Shown in pieces: positions 41,566-49,866 of a stretch of 64,000 nt of DNA (position 1 is the first letter of the stretch; the number at the start of each line of letters is the position of its first letter). Made by a program: the position numbers and the translations under genes. Below the pieces are notes generated by a model. It had not been told where the DNA came from, did no database searches, and saw only the letters and a program-made list of their open reading frames with translations. Where the stretch lies: NCBI RefSeq assembly GCF_003568665.1, contig NZ_QXMH01000001.1, positions 2,542,001 to 2,606,000 of the forward strand, in the 5' to 3' direction. The DNA comes from Chitinophaga alhagiae (lineage in GTDB: Bacteria; Bacteroidota; Bacteroidia; Chitinophagales; Chitinophagaceae).

Positions 41566-43692
41566 TTATATGTCAGCAGCCATGGCAGGGTCGCTGATGC
41601 TGTGCCGGCCGGTTTCTACCCTGCCCGCAAAGCGGTGCAGGTACCCGTTCCCGGAAGAAATGGAAAAATCGTACCAGTTGCCGCTGCCGGCTAGTTCCCA
41701 CCGCTTCCTCACTTTTTTCCCCGGCAAGATATCCAGGTTGGTTGCTTCTGCATAGCTGTAGGCATTGGAAGATATCTTTAAGTGCAAAGGGCTGTTGCCC
41801 TGGTTGTGCAGCACCACAGTTATACCGCCTTTTTTATGATCGTAGTCTATTGACGTGGCGGGTTCATTTTCCCCTGTGCTGCCCGTGAACTTCTGAAAAT
41901 ATCCATTGGGGCCGTACACTTCCAGGTCATATTTACCACCGGCAGATGGCGCCCATTCATCGTCAAGGGATTTGCCGGGCTCTACGGTATACCGTTTCGG
42001 GATGTTATCCAGGTTGTAAAGATCATAAACATGGTACACCGCACCGGCCGCGCCAGTATTTTCAAAGACCAGCTTTACCTTGTTCGTATCCCTTAGAACC
42101 TGTAAACGGCAATGCAGGCGGTAAGGCAACGCCCGGGAGAACCGTGTGCCTTTTTCCTGGTAGAGGGAAGACGGCGTTTTAGGCGCCACGGCCTTGGGCA
42201 GCCGTTTGGACGCCTCATCACGCGCCGCATGGTCTGAGGTGTCCGGCAACCGCGGAAACTTGGGATCGTTGGGCGTAACAAAATCAAATGCCGATGTGAG
42301 ATCGCTGCTGACCGCTCTGTGCCAGGGGCTGATAGCCGGTATCTTTACGCCAAAACGTTTTTCGATGAATTGTCCTACCGATGTATGATCAGCCACTTCC
42401 GAATGTACCCAGCCGCCTTTGCTCCAGGGAGACAGGATATACATGGGTACACGCGGCCCCAATCCCCAGGGGCGTAAATTGCCGGATACCGTATCCCGTT
42501 TGTCAATATAATCATGATCGCCCCGGCTATTGTCGAAGTACATGCCTGCAAGCTCCACGGTAGATTTGCCGGCCAGTGTATTGTCTGGGTTATAGGAGGG
42601 AACGGCGGGCGCGGGAAGGTGGTCAAAAAATCCATCGTTCTCATCAAACGTCAGGAAGAAAACGGTTTTGCTCCAGACCTCGGGATTTGACGTAATGGCC
42701 TCCAGTACGGCGTGTGTAAAGTCCGCTCCCCGGTACGGGCTGGACGGCGCGCCCGGGTGTTCAGAATCTTTTTGTGATGGCAACACCCAGCTTACCTGGG
42801 GCAGCGTGCCGTTCAGTACATCATTCTTCAGGTTTTCCAGGGTCCAGTGCCGCATGCCGTTCTCATAAACGGACGACCCTGGTTTGGCCTCGCGGAAACT
42901 TTCAAATGCCAGGCAGCCATGCATGGCCCCTGTCCAGTTATCGTTAGGGTTCTGGTAAATGCGCCAGCTGATCCCCGCCTTGTCCAGCACATCGGGAATG
43001 GTGGGCCATTTGAACGCATTCCCCTTATAGGTATAGCCGGGTTCCGGCAAGGCCCCGGTTATCCAGCAACGCAGGTTAACAGGCTCCGAGTTTTCGTCCG
43101 TACAGTTAATACCGGAAGCCCGTTTTTCCGGGTCAAAATTGGCGCCTGACCAGAACATGATCCTGTTAGGATCTGTGCCCGTGGCAATAGAACAATGGTA
43201 GGCGTCACATATGGTAAATGATTCCGCCATGGCATATTGAAAAGGGATTTCTTCCCTGGTGTAATAGGCCATGGAAAACGGGGTTTTGAACAAAGGCCAG
43301 AACCCGTATTTCCCCTGGCCCCAGGCAGCCTGCATGTCTGAAAAGTTATGCGGAGTGCCGGTGACCAGCGCCGCGTTAGAAGTTTTGCCATGCGCCCTGT
43401 AAGGGGGAACGATCTGCTTCCCGTCTGACTGGTGAAAAGCCCGCTGGCCGCTTTTCAACGGCACCGGGAACCGGTCCCCAAACCCCCGCACGCCTTTCAT
43501 GGTGCCAAAATAGTGGTCGAAAGACCGGTTTTCCTGCATCAGGATAACAATATGTTCCACATCTTTTATGGAACGGGTAGCATTATGTGCCTGAACGGCC
43601 AGCGCTTTTTTCAGCAACGGCCCCCAAAGAGCCGTTGCAATGCCCGCTCCGGTGGTCATGGTAATGAATTTGCGCCTGTTTAGTTTGGTCAT
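41566..43692 (-). CDS. Phosphocholine-specific phospholipase C
   Basis: A 708-residue exported phosphoesterase. The N-terminal Tat signal contains NRRKFITMTTGAGIATAL (Arg6, Arg7). The phosphoesterase domain begins with VILMQENRSFDHYFGTMKG (about residues 48-66) and has DENDGFFDHL and RGDHDYID further on. Two C-terminal beta domains (FKLVFENTGAAGAV-type and GITVVLHNQGNSPL) match the pair found in bacterial phospholipase C of this class. It should hydrolyse phosphatidylcholine or sphingomyelin headgroups. The frame is open upstream to 43866, but that extension carries no function and the Tat signal starts at 43692. Confidence 0.92.
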   Translation of the reverse strand: MTKLNRRKFITMTTGAGIATALWGPLLKKALAVQAHNATRSIKDVEHIVILMQENRSFDHYFGTMKGVRGFGDRFPVPLKSGQRAFHQSDGKQIVPPYRAHGKTSNAALVTGTPHNFSDMQAAWGQGKYGFWPLFKTPFSMAYYTREEIPFQYAMAESFTICDAYHCSIATGTDPNRIMFWSGANFDPEKRASGINCTDENSEPVNLRCWITGALPEPGYTYKGNAFKWPTIPDVLDKAGISWRIYQNPNDNWTGAMHGCLAFESFREAKPGSSVYENGMRHWTLENLKNDVLNGTLPQVSWVLPSQKDSEHPGAPSSPYRGADFTHAVLEAITSNPEVWSKTVFFLTFDENDGFFDHLPAPAVPSYNPDNTLAGKSTVELAGMYFDNSRGDHDYIDKRDTVSGNLRPWGLGPRVPMYILSPWSKGGWVHSEVADHTSVGQFIEKRFGVKIPAISPWHRAVSSDLTSAFDFVTPNDPKFPRLPDTSDHAARDEASKRLPKAVAPKTPSSLYQEKGTRFSRALPYRLHCRLQVLRDTNKVKLVFENTGAAGAVYHVYDLYNLDNIPKRYTVEPGKSLDDEWAPSAGGKYDLEVYGPNGYFQKFTGSTGENEPATSIDYDHKKGGITVVLHNQGNSPLHLKISSNAYSYAEATNLDILPGKKVRKRWELAGSGNWYDFSISSGNGYLHRFAGRVETGRHSISDPAMAADI

Positions 43693-43811
43693 GGTTTTGA
43701 AGTATTGGTGGCGTTTGGTTTTCCGGGAAGTTTTGGAGTAATAAGTATACAAAAATGCGGAAGAATTACATAGAGGGGCGGCTTTTTTGCAGTGGGTACA
43801 TCGATTGAAAT

Positions 43812-43846
43812 AAAAGAAAAAGGGCCGCCTGTGTAAAGCTGCCCTT
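43812..43846 (-). terminator. Intrinsic terminator after the low-GC gene
   Basis: AAGGGCCGC (43820-43828) pairs with GCTGCCCTT (43838-43846) with one mismatch. On the minus strand the stem is followed by a T-rich run (TTTTTCTTTTA). It would end transcription of the gene at 43863-44408. Confidence 0.7.
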
Positions 43847-43862
43847 GTGTTCCGGAAAATAA

Positions 43863-44408
43863 TCAAATTAGATCGTTGGATTTTTTTGCTTCGATCCGAT
43901 ATGACCTTTTTAATATCGACATCGTAATACTAATACCAGCCTGGTATGCAGGGAAGGCGACAGAAGGCGCAATATTAGTCAGAAAATCATACCTGAAGTA
44001 AACATACACGCCAAATGCAAGTGAAAATATCCATTTAAGTATGTCATAAGAAGTACCTGAACGGCTTGAACTTTGCACCAGGCGTCCAACAGGGTCGAGA
44101 ACAATATATACTGGCAGGATACAAGTAAATGAGACACAAATAATAAATGGCAAGATCCATAGCAATTTATTATTGCTCTTCAAACAGATAAGTATGCCTT
44201 TAACAAAGTAGACAAGTAAGTAAAGAATAAAGCTAACAAGAATAATAACCGCTAGTCCTAATAAACTGCTTACCTCTTTTTTCATTATTGATGATACAAT
44301 GATGAATGAGGTGATAATAAGGGGGAAATAGATCAATGCTTTAAATAACCACTTTGCTGCTTTCCATAAAAATCCAATATTCCTGTCAAACATTTGTTGA
44401 TCATTCAT
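43863..44408 (-). CDS. Low-GC multi-pass membrane protein of unknown function
   Basis: A 181-residue protein with about four hydrophobic helices (ALIYFPLIITSFIIVSSIM; LLGLAVIILVSFILYLLVYF; LLWILPFIICVSFTCILPVY; ILKWIFSLAFGVYVYF). The base composition is clearly more AT-rich than that of its neighbours, which use GC-rich third positions, a sign of horizontal transfer. No family is recognised. It has its own terminator and lies about 200 bases from tRNA-Glu, a common insertion target. Nearby integrase or att-like repeats were not found. Confidence 0.65.
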   Translation of the reverse strand: MNDQQMFDRNIGFLWKAAKWLFKALIYFPLIITSFIIVSSIMKKEVSSLLGLAVIILVSFILYLLVYFVKGILICLKSNNKLLWILPFIICVSFTCILPVYIVLDPVGRLVQSSSRSGTSYDILKWIFSLAFGVYVYFRYDFLTNIAPSVAFPAYQAGISITMSILKRSYRIEAKKSNDLI

Positions 44409-44560
44409 AAGGCGAGATTTACGTTAAGAAATAGGGTTCGGGGCGACTTTTATCTAAAATAAGAAAATTTGTGAAAATGATCCTTGGAAAGGCAGGTGTA
44501 CGGCAATGGTAGCGTGATGGGTGCCGAATGTTGAGAGTAGATCGGCATTAAAATTGGTCA

Positions 44561-44599
44561 AAAACAAACGGGAACAACACATGTACTGTATTGTTCCCG
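44561..44599 (-). terminator. Intrinsic terminator of tRNA-Glu
   Basis: CGGGAACAA (44569-44577) pairs with TTGTTCCCG (44591-44599). On the minus strand the stem is followed by TTTGTTTTT. It lies five bases past the 3' end of the tRNA gene. Confidence 0.8.
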
Positions 44600-44604
44600 T
44601 TTTG

Positions 44605-44676
44605 TACCGCGTACGGGAGTCGAACCCGTCATTCCTCCGTGAAAGGGAGGCGTCTTAGCCGATTGACCAACGCGGC
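44605..44676 (-). tRNA. tRNA-Glu (anticodon TTC)
   Basis: The minus strand folds into a cloverleaf of 72 bases. The acceptor stem is GCCGCGT/ACGCGGT, the anticodon stem CCTCC/GGAGG encloses loop CTTTCAC with anticodon TTC, and the T arm is ACGGGTTCGACTCCCGT. The 3' CCA is not encoded, as is usual in this phylum. Confidence 0.95.
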
Positions 44677-44755
44677 ATTGGTCATTTTTGGGATGGCAAA
44701 GGTAGAGTTTTTATTAAATAATCCAAAAATATTTTCCGGGGTTTCGCGTACGCTT

Positions 44756-45127
44756 TCATCGTCGCGCAACCCGCCTGCTTTTCTTCTCCCGCAGCCGGTT
44801 GCCCCAGTCAGACATGCATTGCAGCATTGGCTCCGCAGACACGCCCGCGGGTGTAAGCGTATACTCCACCCGCGGCGGCACTTCGGGGTAAATAATGCGC
44901 TGCACCAGCCCGTCTTCCTCCAGCTCCCGCAGCTGCGCCACCAGCATGCGCTCGGATATGCCGCTGATGGAGCGGCGAAGCTCGCTGTAACGCATTCTCC
45001 CGTTCAGCAGGCTGAAGAGGATGGTAGGCTTCCAGCGCCCGCCAATGACAGACAAGGTATAGGCCATGCCGCAATTGCGGAGAATGCTGGCTTCGTTCTG
45101 TGCGTTTGTAGACTCCTGTTTACGCAT
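44756..45127 (-). CDS. HxlR family transcriptional regulator
   Basis: A 123-residue winged-helix regulator. The core GGRWKPTILFSLLNGRMRYSE, SGISERMLVAQLRELEEDGL and PRVEYTLTPAG matches HxlR/MarR-like repressors closely. The start at 45127 is preferred; a longer version from 45154 would place the start inside the paired AGTACTTA sites. It is divergent from a short-chain dehydrogenase, and HxlR genes frequently control exactly such an adjacent oxidoreductase in response to a reactive electrophile or redox signal. The ligand is not readable from sequence. Confidence 0.9.
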   Translation of the reverse strand: MRKQESTNAQNEASILRNCGMAYTLSVIGGRWKPTILFSLLNGRMRYSELRRSISGISERMLVAQLRELEEDGLVQRIIYPEVPPRVEYTLTPAGVSAEPMLQCMSDWGNRLREKKSRRVARR

Positions 45128-45142
45128 ACTTACCTTTTTGTT

Positions 45143-45197
45143 AGTACTTAACAATTTTTACAGTACTTACAAATTTAACAGCTTCCCGGTAGCTTTG
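45143..45197 (+). promoter_or_regulatory. Divergent operator and promoter between HxlR and SDR
   Basis: Two direct copies of AGTACTTA lie at 45143-45150 and 45162-45169, 19 bases apart start to start, about two helical turns. TAGCTTTG at 45190-45197 matches the Bacteroidota -7 box TAnnTTTG and lies 20 bases before the dehydrogenase ATG. The second AGTACTTA overlaps the expected -33 position, so HxlR binding there would block transcription. The site assignment is inferred from layout. Confidence 0.55.
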
Positions 45198-45217
45198 CAA
45201 TATAAAAAAACAGCAAC

Positions 45218-45958
45218 ATGGGAAAATTGACCAACAGAACAGCCCTCGTTACAGGCGGCAGCCGCGGAATAGGCGCCGCCATTGCAAAACGCCTGGCCAG
45301 GGAAGGGGCCAACGTGGCCATTACCTACAATACTTCAGCCGAAAAGGCGGAAGCAGTGGCCGCGGAAATTTCACAATATGGGGTAAAGGGCCTTGCCATT
45401 CAGGCAGACAGCGCAGACCCGCAAGCAGTGATCAGCGCGGTACACCGCACCGCCGCGGCGCTCGGCGGCCTGCACATTCTTGTCAATAACGCGGGCATCG
45501 GTCTTTATAAAGAACTGAAAGACCTCACCCTGGAAGAGTTCGACCTCATCACCGCCGTTAACGTGCGCGCCGTGTTTGCGGCCTCCAAAGCGGCGCTGGA
45601 CCATCTCGGCAAAGGCGGCCGCATCATCCACATCGGCAGTTGCCAGGCAGAGCATATGCCCACCCCGGGCGGTACCTTGTACGCCATGAGCAAAACAGCC
45701 ATTACCGGCCTCACAAAAGGCATGGCACGAGACCTGGGGCCGCTGGGCATTACGGTCAATAATGTACAGCCCGGGCCCATTGATACGGATATGAACCCTG
45801 CCAATGGCCCGCACGCGGATTACGAGCGTTCCATCATGGCTTTGCCCGAATTTGGAACAGGAGAAGATATAGCCGCCCTGGTGGCCTATCTTGCGGGCCC
45901 GGAGAGCGCTTACATGACGGGCGCCAGCCTGACAATAGACGGCGGCACCAATATTTAA
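45218..45958 (+). CDS. Short-chain dehydrogenase/reductase (FabG-like)
   Basis: A 246-residue cytoplasmic NAD(P)-dependent oxidoreductase. The cofactor motif TGGSRGIG starts near residue 11, LVNNAG follows, and the catalytic triad residues are S141, Y155 and K159 (YAMSK). The C-terminal TGASLTIDGG is typical of 3-oxoacyl-reductase-like members. It is divergently paired with the HxlR regulator, so it is more likely an inducible detoxifying or modifying reductase than fatty-acid synthesis FabG. Substrate unknown. Confidence 0.9.
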   Translation: MGKLTNRTALVTGGSRGIGAAIAKRLAREGANVAITYNTSAEKAEAVAAEISQYGVKGLAIQADSADPQAVISAVHRTAAALGGLHILVNNAGIGLYKELKDLTLEEFDLITAVNVRAVFAASKAALDHLGKGGRIIHIGSCQAEHMPTPGGTLYAMSKTAITGLTKGMARDLGPLGITVNNVQPGPIDTDMNPANGPHADYERSIMALPEFGTGEDIAALVAYLAGPESAYMTGASLTIDGGTNI

Positions 45959-46060
45959 CATAATTATAGCGTTTGCATGACAAGTATTTCAGTAAATCAC
46001 GGATATTTTGTCTACTATTACAGGACAGGTATCAACCTGCAACTGTAATACTGCGAACTT

Positions 46061-47146
46061 ATGCCAAAGGTGTCTTTCAACAACAGGAACGCCCTGTTCT
46101 TTCCTTCTCTGAAATTGGCGGTGGAGGAGTACTTTAAATCCAATCAGAAAGAGAAGACCGGTAACCTTCAATTATATCTTAAAACCATTGTGCTGATACC
46201 GGCCGCTTTGCTGCTGTATGTGGGCCTGCTGGTGTTCCCGCTGCATGCGGCAGCCGGCATTGTACTGAGTGCGGTATTGGGTTTTGTGCTGGCCTGCATC
46301 GGGTTTAACGTGATGCATGATGCCTGCCATGGCAGCTATTCCCGCAAGGGCTGGGTAAACGATACGCTGGGCCTTACGCTGAATGCCCTGGGCGGGAACG
46401 CGTTTATCTGGAAACAGAAGCATAACATTATTCACCACACCTATACGAATGTAGACGGTATGGACGATGATATTGCCAAAAGCCCGTTAATGCGCCAGTG
46501 CAGCACGCAGCAATGGGTGCCCATGCATCGGCTCCAGCATTTTTATGTGGTGCTGGTGTATGGCATTTCGTCCTTTGCCTGGGTGTTCATTATGGACTTT
46601 GTCAAGTACCTGCAGCGCAAAGTGTACAGAACGCCTTTGCAGAAAATGAAACCGGCTGACCATTTTGTGTTCTGGATGAGCAAGGTACTCTACGTGATCT
46701 TTTACATTGCGCTGCCCATTTATGCCGTAGGCATGGAAGCGTGGATAATAGGGTTTGTGACCATGCACCTGGTAATGGGCTTTACACTGGCCATCGTATT
46801 CCAGCTGGCGCATGTGGTGGAAGAGACCACTTTTGAAGTGGTAGGGGAAGATGACCTGCAGATCGAGAACGAATGGGCCATCCACCAGGTGAAAACCACG
46901 GCCAACTTTTCGCCGGACCATAAACTGATCTCCTGGTTCGTAGGCGGGCTGAACTACCAGGTGGAACATCATCTCTTTCCCCGCATCAGCCACGTTCACT
47001 ACCCGGCCATCAGTAAAATAGTAGAAGCAAAATGCCAGGAGTTCGGTATTCAATATAACAGCATGCCTACTATGATGAGCGCTGTGCGGTCTCATTTCCG
47101 CTTTATGCGCATGCTGGGCATGAAACCTGTACCGGCCATGGCCTGA
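46061..47146 (+). CDS. Membrane fatty acid (acyl-CoA/lipid) desaturase
   Basis: A 361-residue membrane di-iron desaturase that introduces a double bond into fatty acyl chains. The three histidine boxes are HDACH (86-90), HNIIHH (121-126) and QVEHH (with H303 and H304). Four or more hydrophobic helices lie around them (LIPAALLLYVGLLVF; LSAVLGFVLACIGF; VMYVIFYIALPIYAV-like). The Gln in the third box resembles front-end/linoleoyl-CoA-type desaturases, but no cytochrome b5 domain is fused. It is a single gene followed by a terminator. Double-bond position is not predictable. Confidence 0.9.
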   Translation: MPKVSFNNRNALFFPSLKLAVEEYFKSNQKEKTGNLQLYLKTIVLIPAALLLYVGLLVFPLHAAAGIVLSAVLGFVLACIGFNVMHDACHGSYSRKGWVNDTLGLTLNALGGNAFIWKQKHNIIHHTYTNVDGMDDDIAKSPLMRQCSTQQWVPMHRLQHFYVVLVYGISSFAWVFIMDFVKYLQRKVYRTPLQKMKPADHFVFWMSKVLYVIFYIALPIYAVGMEAWIIGFVTMHLVMGFTLAIVFQLAHVVEETTFEVVGEDDLQIENEWAIHQVKTTANFSPDHKLISWFVGGLNYQVEHHLFPRISHVHYPAISKIVEAKCQEFGIQYNSMPTMMSAVRSHFRFMRMLGMKPVPAMA

Positions 47147-47172
47147 AAACATTAAATAACTGACTGACTATC

Positions 47173-47203
47173 AAAAAACCGCTCTTACGGGAGCGGTTTT
47201 TTT
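47173..47203 (+). terminator. Intrinsic terminator of the desaturase
   Basis: AAAAAACCGCTC (47173-47184) pairs with GAGCGGTTTTTTT across a TTACGG loop, 26 bases after the stop codon. Confidence 0.9.
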
Positions 47204-47205
47204 AA

Positions 47206-47592
47206 TGCCTTAATCCTTACTGGAGTGTTATCATTAATCTACACATCCATGAGAGGGGGCAGGAATGCCCTGCTGACTATACGACGCAAAGAAAACAGGG
47301 GCAGGGTGAACGCCCGGTGAAATTTTTTTACATCCTCCGCAAATTATTCCCTGTTAACAGGCATTTAACGCTTTGGCGTACCTATTTTCTAAAAATTGTG
47401 CTTTTGCCTGCCATGCGGGCAACAGGCGGTTTGTACCCATAACTATCCATAGTGCTTCCCGGGGCATACATCCCGTAAAAAATGACAGCATTTCTTCACC
47501 CGCGGCTCCCGGTTTGGTGATCCTTTTATATACGATTGTTGTGTTTTCCCTGAAGCAGCAGTTTAGCACCGCAGACACCAAAACATTGTACC
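47206..47592. other. Gene-free region before the RteC-like trio
   Basis: I see no convincing gene in these 387 bases. A small hairpin GGGCA-GGAA-TGCCC occurs near 47258. The region drops in GC and should contain the promoter of the gene at 47593, but no clear -7/-33 pair is visible. Confidence 0.4.
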
Positions 47593-48435
47593 ATGAACAA
47601 ACTCAACCATTTGATCTACGAACATTTTGCGCCGGGCGTACTGGCCGTTTCCGCGGAAAAAAGGCATACCTATCTCCGGGAAGTACGGGCGGAAAAAATG
47701 AAGATCACCGCCGCCATGCGGGAACTGTCACAGCAGGGCGCCCCCTGGGAATACAAGGCGCAGGCGCTCCGCAGGTACCAGGTGCAGGTAGTATTGCTGC
47801 TGGACGCGCTGGAGCAGTACCACCATCATGCAGACCCGGCTGTGAAGGCATTCTACACAGAAGCCTCCACCATCCTGGAAGAATTGCTGATAGCCCTGGA
47901 ACAACATTTCCCGGAATACCTGGCGCAGGATGTGTTTATGCCGAAAGGATATGTTGCCCAGGTAGTGCGCCAGCTGGAAGAGCGCTTCCGCGATACCGAA
48001 AAATACCTGTGTGACAGGCGGGTAGACAGGAGGTTGCTGGAGCTGGTGATCAGGCCCCTGAACCGCCAGCATCTCTATATCACTTTCGGCATGGTGATGT
48101 ATTACCGCCGGTTGTTGCTGGAGCTGCGGGAGAATGTGCATCCCTTTATTACGGACCTGACGGAAAGGGTGCACTACACGCTCCACCAGTACAACTTCAA
48201 TTCCACGGACTATTTTATGTATTGCACCGCGCAGTTGCGCAAAAAGGTATCCCGCCTGCGCACCCTGCAGGAAAAGAAAGGGCTGCTATCCTGGTATGAA
48301 AAGGAATTGCGGAACATGAACAGCCATGGCGTATCGCTTTTCCCCGGCAGGGGCGGCCTGCGGGAGCAAATGCTCACCTGGCTCAGGGAGGAAAAATATT
48401 TTCTGCAAACCTTGTTAACCACTTCCGAGTCATAA
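47593..48435 (+). CDS. RteC-like hypothetical protein, first of three (short form)
   Basis: A 280-residue, almost wholly helical protein without signal peptide or membrane segment. It is clearly paralogous to the next gene: shared blocks include VRAEKMKIT against VRAEKLRIT, LIALEQHFPEYL against LIGLEQHFPECL, LLELVIRPLNRQ against LLELVLRPVRQF, and WYEKELRNMNSHG against WCIKEIRSIPVKSG. Aligned by eye, the core corresponds to the N-terminal and central part of the RteC protein encoded two genes later, but it ends before the C-terminal helical block. Family membership is inferred and needs a profile search. Function unknown; RteC proteins of conjugative transposons act in excision control. Confidence 0.6.
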   Translation: MNKLNHLIYEHFAPGVLAVSAEKRHTYLREVRAEKMKITAAMRELSQQGAPWEYKAQALRRYQVQVVLLLDALEQYHHHADPAVKAFYTEASTILEELLIALEQHFPEYLAQDVFMPKGYVAQVVRQLEERFRDTEKYLCDRRVDRRLLELVIRPLNRQHLYITFGMVMYYRRLLLELRENVHPFITDLTERVHYTLHQYNFNSTDYFMYCTAQLRKKVSRLRTLQEKKGLLSWYEKELRNMNSHGVSLFPGRGGLREQMLTWLREEKYFLQTLLTTSES

Positions 48436-48635
48436 CCACCGCCCGCATGGCTACCGGACGTTAACCCGCCGCTTGCTTTTCAAAAAAAAGCAAAAAAAAA
48501 AATCTCACACCTGTGACAAAGCTGTTAATTCTTTCAAAATAATAATCTCAAATTTACTTTGATAGCACCAGTTGCATATCATCCGATTTAATAAGACAAA
48601 CAACTTTGTGTTCATGATCTGTTGCCCTTGCACGT

Positions 48636-49826
48636 ATGCGTACACTTATTGATTTTGTAACGGTCCAGTTAAGCCCCGAAGCGCTGGTAAATGCCGGGGA
48701 TGATCTGCCGCAGTACCGGGAAAAGGTGCGTGCGGAAAAATTGCGGATCACTTGCCGGCTGCTGGAAGTTTCCTGCGGGCCGGCCGCCGCGGGAAAGGCC
48801 GCTTTTATACAGGCCCTGCAGATGGATATGGTGCGCCTGCTGGACGTACTGTATTATTACCGGCTCAGTTACCGGTCAGCCCGTGGCCCGCAGGGTACTG
48901 TTGACGGGCAAATGCAGCTTTACCGGGATGTAGAGGACATGCTGCACGAAATACTGATCGGGCTGGAGCAGCACTTCCCGGAGTGCCTTTCGCCGGAGCT
49001 GCCGCTGCCTTTCAGCTACGCGGCCCGCGCGCGGCGGCAGCTGCAGGTACGGGCGGACGAGCTGGCGGTATTGCTGGCGGAGCTGCAACTGGATGAGGCG
49101 CTGTTAGAGCTGGTGTTGCGCCCTGTAAGGCAATTTCTGCTGAACCCCGAAGGGCGGCTCAGTTTCCGCTCGCTGGCCTATTACCGGGAATTGTTGAGCC
49201 AACTGTATATGACGGCTACCCTGCAGGTGGATGGCAACAGCTCCCATCTCCGGTTGCATGCCATCCTCATCCATCTCAACTTCAATGCCATAGAGTATTA
49301 CCTGTATTGCATCAACAGGTTGCGGGCATGGCTGAAAGGGTACCGTCACCTGCGTGGCCGGATTACCGGCCTCACCTGGTGCATCAAGGAGATCAGGAGC
49401 ATTCCGGTGAAAAGCGGTACGGTGGCGCTCCACCCCGGCGGCAGCCCCATTGCCGCGCAGCTGTATGCCTGGCTGGAGGAAGAGCGGATCTTCCTGAGAA
49501 ATGTGCATGAGGAAAACCTGTACCGGGCCGCCGGCCGGGAGGCGGGGGAGAAGCTGCAGACCAGCCTTACCGTGTCACAACTGGCGCTGATGCTGCGGAT
49601 CTATATTGAAGAAGGCATCATCATACGCGCTTCCCTGCGGCAGGTGCTGTTTTTTGTATCCGGCTTTGTGAAGGTCAGGAAGCCGGATGCCATGGTGGAA
49701 GAGAGCTTTGAGGCAAAATATGACAACCCGAGCCTGTCTACCATCACCGCCTGTAAACTTTGGGTAGGCCGGCTGATGGAACGGTTGAATGATCACGAGA
49801 AAAAGATGCGGGCTTATGTTGATTAA
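48636..49826 (+). CDS. RteC-like hypothetical protein, second of three (long form)
   Basis: A 396-residue helical cytoplasmic protein. An N-terminal extension of about 100 residues is shared with the previous gene. The central part includes DMLHEILIGLEQHFPECL, LLELVLRPVRQFLL and LHAILIHLNFNAIEYYLY. The last 90 residues (SLTVSQLALMLRIYIEEGII to LMERLNDHEKKM) line up with the C-terminal RteC block of the next gene (TDLVELVYALYCTGSFNNG to FLTRLKDSLLRRIEEM). So it looks like a divergent full-length RteC with an N-terminal addition. This relation is seen by eye only. It precedes the clear RteC gene by 40 bases, probably in one transcript. Confidence 0.6.
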   Translation: MRTLIDFVTVQLSPEALVNAGDDLPQYREKVRAEKLRITCRLLEVSCGPAAAGKAAFIQALQMDMVRLLDVLYYYRLSYRSARGPQGTVDGQMQLYRDVEDMLHEILIGLEQHFPECLSPELPLPFSYAARARRQLQVRADELAVLLAELQLDEALLELVLRPVRQFLLNPEGRLSFRSLAYYRELLSQLYMTATLQVDGNSSHLRLHAILIHLNFNAIEYYLYCINRLRAWLKGYRHLRGRITGLTWCIKEIRSIPVKSGTVALHPGGSPIAAQLYAWLEEERIFLRNVHEENLYRAAGREAGEKLQTSLTVSQLALMLRIYIEEGIIIRASLRQVLFFVSGFVKVRKPDAMVEESFEAKYDNPSLSTITACKLWVGRLMERLNDHEKKMRAYVD

Positions 49827-49866
49827 TGCGCTCCGGCATTTTACATAAACACTAACACTACCATTG

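Noticed and set aside
47354..47581. 75-residue minus-strand frame before the RteC-like trio
   Set aside because: No features, lies in the likely promoter region, and has no conserved pattern.
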